From: an uncultured Ruminococcus sp.
GTDB taxonomy: Bacteria > Bacillota > Clostridia > Oscillospirales > Ruminococcaceae
Length of the DNA: 25,839 bases
Reading direction: 5' to 3'
Assembly (NCBI GenBank): GCA_905199285.1
Contig: CAJKFZ010000008.1
Span: forward strand, 1-25,839
A program made the position numbers and the translations under genes. Below the pieces are notes generated by a model that worked only from the letters and a program-made list of their open reading frames with translations, searched no databases and was not told the origin of the DNA. Shown here in pieces: positions 25,488-25,839 of this stretch (its first letter is position 1; every line of letters begins with the position of its first letter).

Positions 25488-25839
25488 CGGGCGGTCAGTT
25501 TGGCGATGTTTTTTTTAGATTCTATCTGCGTAGCAGTATTCAGTCCCCACAGTTCAATCAGCTGCGGAAGAATTTCATAAATACTGAACGTGTTGAACTG
25601 CTCCAAAAAGTCATCGGGATTATCGGGAACGTTCTCAGGGTCAGCGTGTTTTGCCATGATGAAAGCTATATTTTCAAAAACTTCAAGGCTCTCAATATCA
25701 AGTGCAGAGTTTTCCTCATCGCCCTCCTTGACGTTTGTTTGAAGTGCAGCGAAGTCCTTGTATATGTCCCTGTGGAATTTCAGACGATAAAGGCGAGGCA
25801 CAGCAGCACTTGCCTTGAACGGAACTTCAATACCGTCAA
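25484..25839 (-). CDS. Tail assembly chaperone G (5' partial at window edge)
   Basis: The frame is open to the right edge and reads DGIEVPFKASAAVPRLYRLKFHRDIYKDF at its visible start, typical of Firmicute phage tail assembly chaperones (gpG analogues). A GTG at 25799-25801 is internal and not the true start. The visible product has 117 full codons and ends ESKKNIAKLTAR. G coats the tape measure during tail assembly. Its 3' end contains the slippery heptamer that gives the G-T fusion. The major tail protein should lie further right. Confidence 0.85.
   Translation of the reverse strand, partial: DGIEVPFKASAAVPRLYRLKFHRDIYKDFAALQTNVKEGDEENSALDIESLEVFENIAFIMAKHADPENVPDNPDDFLEQFNTFSIYEILPQLIELWGLNTATQIESKKNIAKLTAR
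25508..25514 (-). promoter_or_regulatory. Programmed -1 frameshift slippery site A AAA AAC
   Basis: On the - strand the G reading frame is cut as AAA AAA AAC, giving the canonical X XXY YYZ heptamer A AAA AAC inside a run of eight As. Slipping back one base continues as CAT CGC CAA ACT GAC CGC CCG ATG, which is exactly the T frame. This matches the gpG/gpGT arrangement known from lambda and many siphoviruses. Confidence 0.88.

Larger units (their letters stand above)
7796..25839. mobile_element. Integrated prophage with serine-recombinase module, left end at rlmD (right end outside window)
   Basis: Everything right of rlmD is accessory: a recombinase operon beside the presumed left junction, then lysis and tail genes of a long-tailed (siphovirus-type) phage, all leftward except one edge gene and the arsenic cassette. 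Siphovirus morphology is inferred from the tape measure, Dit and Gp37-like proteins. Head, packaging, replication and repressor genes are not seen and should lie to the right. The exact left boundary cannot be fixed from one junction. The core site could lie within the last codons of rlmD. Confidence 0.8.

Overview
The window looks like a low-to-medium GC Firmicute of the Clostridia, most likely a Ruminococcus-like member of the Oscillospiraceae. The evidence is the gene order recJ, rel, metallo-hydrolase, hemZ, rlmD, together with strong AGGAGG ribosome binding sites and Firmicute-type phage proteins. This is an inference from gene content; no rRNA or other taxonomic marker is present.

Layout. 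(1) Positions 1-7795 are chromosomal housekeeping genes, all on the + strand and tightly packed: recJ (5' end cut by the window), the bifunctional (p)ppGpp enzyme rel, a glyoxalase-II-like metallo-hydrolase, hemZ and rlmD. A perfect 14-bp hairpin separates the hydrolase from hemZ. (2) From about 7796 to the right edge the DNA is an integrated prophage (or phage-derived element) that appears to be inserted at the 3' end of rlmD. Next to rlmD lie a 293-bp repeat-bearing non-coding stretch and one unrecognised + strand gene (8089-9054). A terminator then closes a leftward operon: a small SHOCT-like protein, a frameshifted large serine recombinase, a small recombinase-like protein without a catalytic domain, and an intact large serine recombinase. 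(3) From 12880 rightwards the phage lysis and tail genes are on the - strand. In transcription order (right to left) they are tail assembly chaperone G with a -1 frameshift site, T, tape measure, distal tail protein, Gp37-like tail protein, leucine-rich-repeat baseplate/adhesion protein, collagen-like tail fibre, holin and a two-domain endolysin, ending in a strong terminator.

The most interesting part is 19569-20851. An independently promoted + strand cassette lies between the tape-measure and distal-tail genes, against the direction of late transcription. It encodes an ArsR-type repressor with a Cys-X-Cys metal-sensing motif. Two bases later comes a 313-aa fusion of a cysteine-rich DUF5714-like domain to a thioredoxin-type arsenate reductase (ArsC). 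This is a 'moron': cargo that the prophage could express while repressed, plausibly giving the lysogen an arsenic response. No arsenite efflux pump is visible beside it, so the role of the cysteine-rich domain is an open question.

Other points worth a second look are the three-recombinase module at rlmD with a one-base lesion, the canonical A AAA AAC slippery heptamer that joins G and T in frame, an internal duplication in the tape measure, and the unidentified gene at the element edge. All assignments come from reading motifs and gene order; no database search was run.
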